Positions 61,920 through 64,000 of a stretch of 64,000 nucleotides of DNA are shown here, piece after piece. Each line of letters begins with the position of its first letter. Within the stretch, counting starts at the first letter, position 1. The DNA is from Nocardiopsis mwathae (GTDB lineage Bacteria > Actinomycetota > Actinomycetes > Streptosporangiales > Streptosporangiaceae). The stretch spans positions 868,001-932,000 of the forward strand of contig NZ_JACHDS010000001.1 of NCBI RefSeq assembly GCF_014201195.1, given 5' to 3'. Both the position numbers and the translations under genes were made by a program. A model generated the notes under the pieces. That model worked only from the letters and a program-made list of their open reading frames with translations, ran no database searches and had not been told where the DNA came from.

Positions 61920-62606
61920 CTAGCCATCATCGTTGTTCCTGGTAGCAGGCTTGTAGAGATACTTTCCCTCCTTGTTGGTGAGCTTTACCTCGATCATGCG
62001 ACGGGCGTGTTCGTACCCTCTAATAGATTGGCCGTTGCAACTGACTCCGATTATTGAGAAGTTCTCAATGTCTGGGTGGAAGATATACGAGCAGTCTGGG
62101 ACGGTGACTTCCGCGATGGCGTCGGCATTTCCTGAATGGAGTGATATGCCATCGCCTTCCTCGCTTTCGGTGCCATCGCAAGGACTGTCGTTCCAGTGGC
62201 GACTTCCGCCCTCTTCTAGTTCGCGTTGGCACTGCGCGCTGCGGACTTCAACGCGGATAATGTTTCCTGTATTTCCGGTTCCATTATCGCTGGCGCGGAT
62301 GTCCTCGAGGATGGAACCGTTCGCCTTCGCATAGCTCTCAGCGCGTTCCCTGCCACCTGCTGGAGAGTAGAGACCGCCATAAGGGAGACGGTGGTTGGCG
62401 AGGGTGCGTGCGGCGTCATCGGCGGCTTGCCCCGCAGCAGCAAGTGCTGCGGCGTCTGCGGCTTGCTGAGCTCGGTTGCGAAGATCATTGGCGAATCCGA
62501 GGCGCACGTAGAGCACGGTGAGTGAGAGCAGGGCTAATGACAGCGCGACAAGCAGGAACAGGCTCGCCTGTCCCTGCTCATCGGGCTTCGCCGATTTGAA
62601 AACCAC
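61920..62606 (-). CDS. TadG-like pilus assembly protein
   Basis: A 228-residue protein. GTG start. The N-terminus DEQGQASLFLLVALSLALL is the TadG/TadE-type segment of one TM after a Gly (the Glu at +5 is replaced, as in TadG proteins). Then AQQAADAAALAAAGQAADDA, typical of TadG-like sequences, and a C-terminal part with Cys in VRSAQCQREL, DSPCDGTE, TVPDCSYIF and GVSCNGQS. No VWA domain is present. Such proteins help build Flp/Tad pili. Follows the pilin gene by 40 bases. Confidence 0.82.
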   Translation of the reverse strand: MVFKSAKPDEQGQASLFLLVALSLALLSLTVLYVRLGFANDLRNRAQQAADAAALAAAGQAADDAARTLANHRLPYGGLYSPAGGRERAESYAKANGSILEDIRASDNGTGNTGNIIRVEVRSAQCQRELEEGGSRHWNDSPCDGTESEEGDGISLHSGNADAIAEVTVPDCSYIFHPDIENFSIIGVSCNGQSIRGYEHARRMIEVKLTNKEGKYLYKPATRNNDDG

Positions 62607-62646
62607 GTTTGATAGCTCTCAGATCTCTTCGGCGGTAGAAGTCTTA

Positions 62647-62880
62647 TTAGTCGAGGAAATCGAAGGCGTTGTCCACGGCAGTCTCGATGTTCTCCTTGAT
62701 CGTACCGCCGATGCCGTCCTCGCCCGAGGCTGCGATTACGGCGGCCGCAATGGCACCGATGACCAGAAGGATTCCAGCGTATTCGACGAAGCCAGCGCCC
62801 TTGTCCTTCTGGGCTTCGCGGCGACGCAGCGAGATGGCGCTCTTGACCTTGTCGAGTGCGTTCGTGGTGTTGATCATCAT
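62647..62880 (-). CDS. Flp/Tad-type pilin-like protein
   Basis: A 77-residue protein, the usual size for Flp pilins. KDKG then AGFVEYAG (predicted cleavage after Gly28, Glu at +5), hydrophobic helix ILLVIGAIAAAVIAA, then a short charged end with DNAFDFLD and no Cys. It is the plain form of the head found in the fusion proteins of this region. It precedes the TadG-like gene. A leader element lies 66 bases upstream. Confidence 0.86.
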   Translation of the reverse strand: MMINTTNALDKVKSAISLRRREAQKDKGAGFVEYAGILLVIGAIAAAVIAASGEDGIGGTIKENIETAVDNAFDFLD

Positions 62881-62945
62881 GTCATTGCTCCAAATCTTTG
62901 GGATTCCCTGCTCGCGACAATGAAGAATCTACCGGGTTGTGAAGC

Positions 62946-62980
62946 TGGGAGCATAGGGCCCGAAGGCCCAAAGGGAGGCC
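62946..62980. promoter_or_regulatory. Conserved GC-rich leader element upstream of the pilin gene
   Basis: Forward strand TGGGAGCATAGGGCCC, GAAGGCCCAAA, GGGAGGCC. On the minus strand the core GGGCC-TTCG-GGCCC is a hairpin with a UUCG tetraloop. It nearly repeats 47903-47936. It may also end the regulator transcript, which stops 53 bases upstream. Confidence 0.6.
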
Positions 62981-63032
62981 TAAAGCAAGAAGGGAAAGTT
63001 AGCCCGGCCGCTAGGTCAAAAGACACCCACCC

Positions 63033-63740
63033 TCATCTTCGGGGCGCCTGCGCGGTGGGTCTGGTGGTGCAGTCGTTCCAGCGAGCTATCGCTGCGGTCC
63101 TCGTGCTCACCCCGAGCTTGTGGAAGATGCGGTTGAGGTGGTTCTTCACGGTCTTCTCGGCGAGGAAGAGCTCAGCTGCTATCTGTGCATTGGTCAGCCC
63201 CCGCGCCATGGTCTGCAGGATCTCCGCCTCGCGCGTGGACAGCCCGAGGCGTTCTGCGGGTGAATCCGTTGGAGCGGCGGCACTCTCCGGGAAGTCACGC
63301 AGGGAGTTGACCACAGCGCTTGCAGCGAGTGGAGACAAGGGAGTCCCTCTGCCCTGCACAGCATCGCTGAGTGCCCGGCGCAGCTCCTCCAGACCGAAGT
63401 TGCCGTGCACCATGTATCCGCTGGCGCCCTTACGGAGAGCAGCGTGGACGATTTCTGGATCTTCGGTGTGAGTGAGCATGATCACTTGGGTGAGGGCGCT
63501 GATTTCCTCCACCACGCTGATGCCGTCGCGGACGGGCATTCTGACATCGAGGAGGACCACGTCGGGGCGCAGGCTGTTGGTAAGGCGAAGGGCTTCGGCT
63601 CCGTCGCCGGCTTCACCTACAACAACGATGTTGTCCGTGGCTTCGAGGAGAGCTACGAGACCGGTGCGCACCACGATGTTGTCATCGACTGCAAGTACGG
63701 TGATCTGTTCTGCACTGGTGTTCTGCAGGGTGCTTATCAC
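63033..63740 (-). CDS. NarL-family response regulator
   Basis: A 235-residue regulator. Receiver domain with VLAVDDNIVV, phospho-Asp in LLLDVRMPV, Thr in VIMLTHTED and the GASGYMVHGN segment, whose usual Lys is His here. C-terminal LuxR HTH with LSTREAEILQTMARGLTNAQ and LAEKTVKNHLNRIFHKLGV. Its start overlaps the stop of the kinase gene (ATGA). It lies just upstream of the pilin genes on the same strand and may regulate them. Confidence 0.9.
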   Translation of the reverse strand: MISTLQNTSAEQITVLAVDDNIVVRTGLVALLEATDNIVVVGEAGDGAEALRLTNSLRPDVVLLDVRMPVRDGISVVEEISALTQVIMLTHTEDPEIVHAALRKGASGYMVHGNFGLEELRRALSDAVQGRGTPLSPLAASAVVNSLRDFPESAAAPTDSPAERLGLSTREAEILQTMARGLTNAQIAAELFLAEKTVKNHLNRIFHKLGVSTRTAAIARWNDCTTRPTAQAPRR

Positions 63741-64000
63741 TGTGCTGACCTTTCGATGGTCTGGTCTGGAGCAGCTTCCTCAGCTGCCGCCGTGAGCAGG
63801 GGGAGGCGGATGGTCACCCGGGTACCCTCGCCGGGGGCAGAGGCCATGCTGAGAGATCCACCAGCACGATGAGCGCGCTCTGACATCCCGACGATCCCGA
63901 AGTGACCCTGTCGGTAGGGCAGTCCGTCCGCCCCCAACGTGATTCCTGAGGCACCGTCGGCACTGAATCCGCGTCCGTTGTCACTGATGTGCAGGACGGC
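63737..64000 (-). CDS. Sensor histidine kinase, C-terminal part (runs off the right edge)
   Basis: Open frame from the right edge to TGA at 63737. The visible 87 residues are the end of the HATPase domain: ISDNGRGF (G1 box) near the edge, then HFGIVGMSERAHRAGG and GTRVTIRLPL. The stop overlaps the regulator start, so they form a kinase-regulator operon. Sensor part is outside the window. Confidence 0.88.
   Translation of the reverse strand, partial: AVLHISDNGRGFSADGASGITLGADGLPYRQGHFGIVGMSERAHRAGGSLSMASAPGEGTRVTIRLPLLTAAAEEAAPDQTIERSAQ

Noticed and set aside
1-64000. tRNA, rRNA or integrase/attachment sites
   Set aside because: No cloverleaf, rRNA segment, recombinase or transposase was recognised on either strand.

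Overview
The window is high-GC DNA with the gene style of a filamentous actinobacterium. GTG starts are common, genes often overlap by ATGA or GTGA, terminators are hairpins without U-tracts, and there is an XRE/DUF397 pair. The best guess is a member of the Nocardiopsaceae or a relative. This is inferred from gene content; no rRNA or other marker gene is present. At least 15 predicted lipoproteins are encoded, many with very acidic mature parts.

Left part (1-20 kb): the 3' end of a fused oligopeptide ABC ATPase with its binding protein; an RDD membrane protein; an acidic lipoprotein; a 35-bp perfect inverted repeat; an SDR-like protein with a zinc ribbon; a three-gene cassette (small helical protein, alpha/beta hydrolase, lipoprotein); a GntR regulator facing three tiny overlapping genes; a methyltransferase; a four-gene translationally coupled phospholipid operon; a DUF3592-type membrane protein; and an MFS exporter divergent from an ArsR-type regulator.

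Middle (19-44 kb): a lipoprotein whose sensor-like domain reappears as the ectodomain of the next gene, a PASTA-less Ser/Thr kinase; a second tandem kinase; an OmpA-type lipoprotein with a secreted partner; an MBL-fold hydrolase behind a SoxR/MerR-like promoter; an esterase; a PEP-utilising enzyme under a MarR regulator; an ABC-2 exporter with a NarL-type two-component system; then a second copy of the hydrolase cassette, a second DUF3592 protein and a second acidic lipoprotein.

Right part (42-64 kb): this is the most unusual region. Seven proteins start with a type IVb (Flp/Tad-like) prepilin segment or a TadG-like N-terminus. One is a plain pilin and one is TadG-like. Three carry large, probably beta-rich C-terminal parts of 400-500 residues. 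One is fused to an M23 peptidase with an intact active site and one to an NlpC/P60 peptidase with an intact active site. Each large fusion is followed by an acidic lipoprotein and a four-TM protein, and this triad occurs three times. OmpA lipoproteins that share a CxC domain are interspersed. A similar GC-rich leader element lies upstream of three of the pilin-type genes. A NarL-type regulator and the end of its kinase close the window.

Working model (inference): a Tad-like export and assembly machine, encoded outside the window, assembles or anchors these pilin-headed proteins. The two hydrolase fusions would open peptidoglycan locally, the OmpA proteins would hold the structure to the wall, and the terminal two-component system would regulate it. 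No IS element, tRNA, rRNA or CRISPR array was found.
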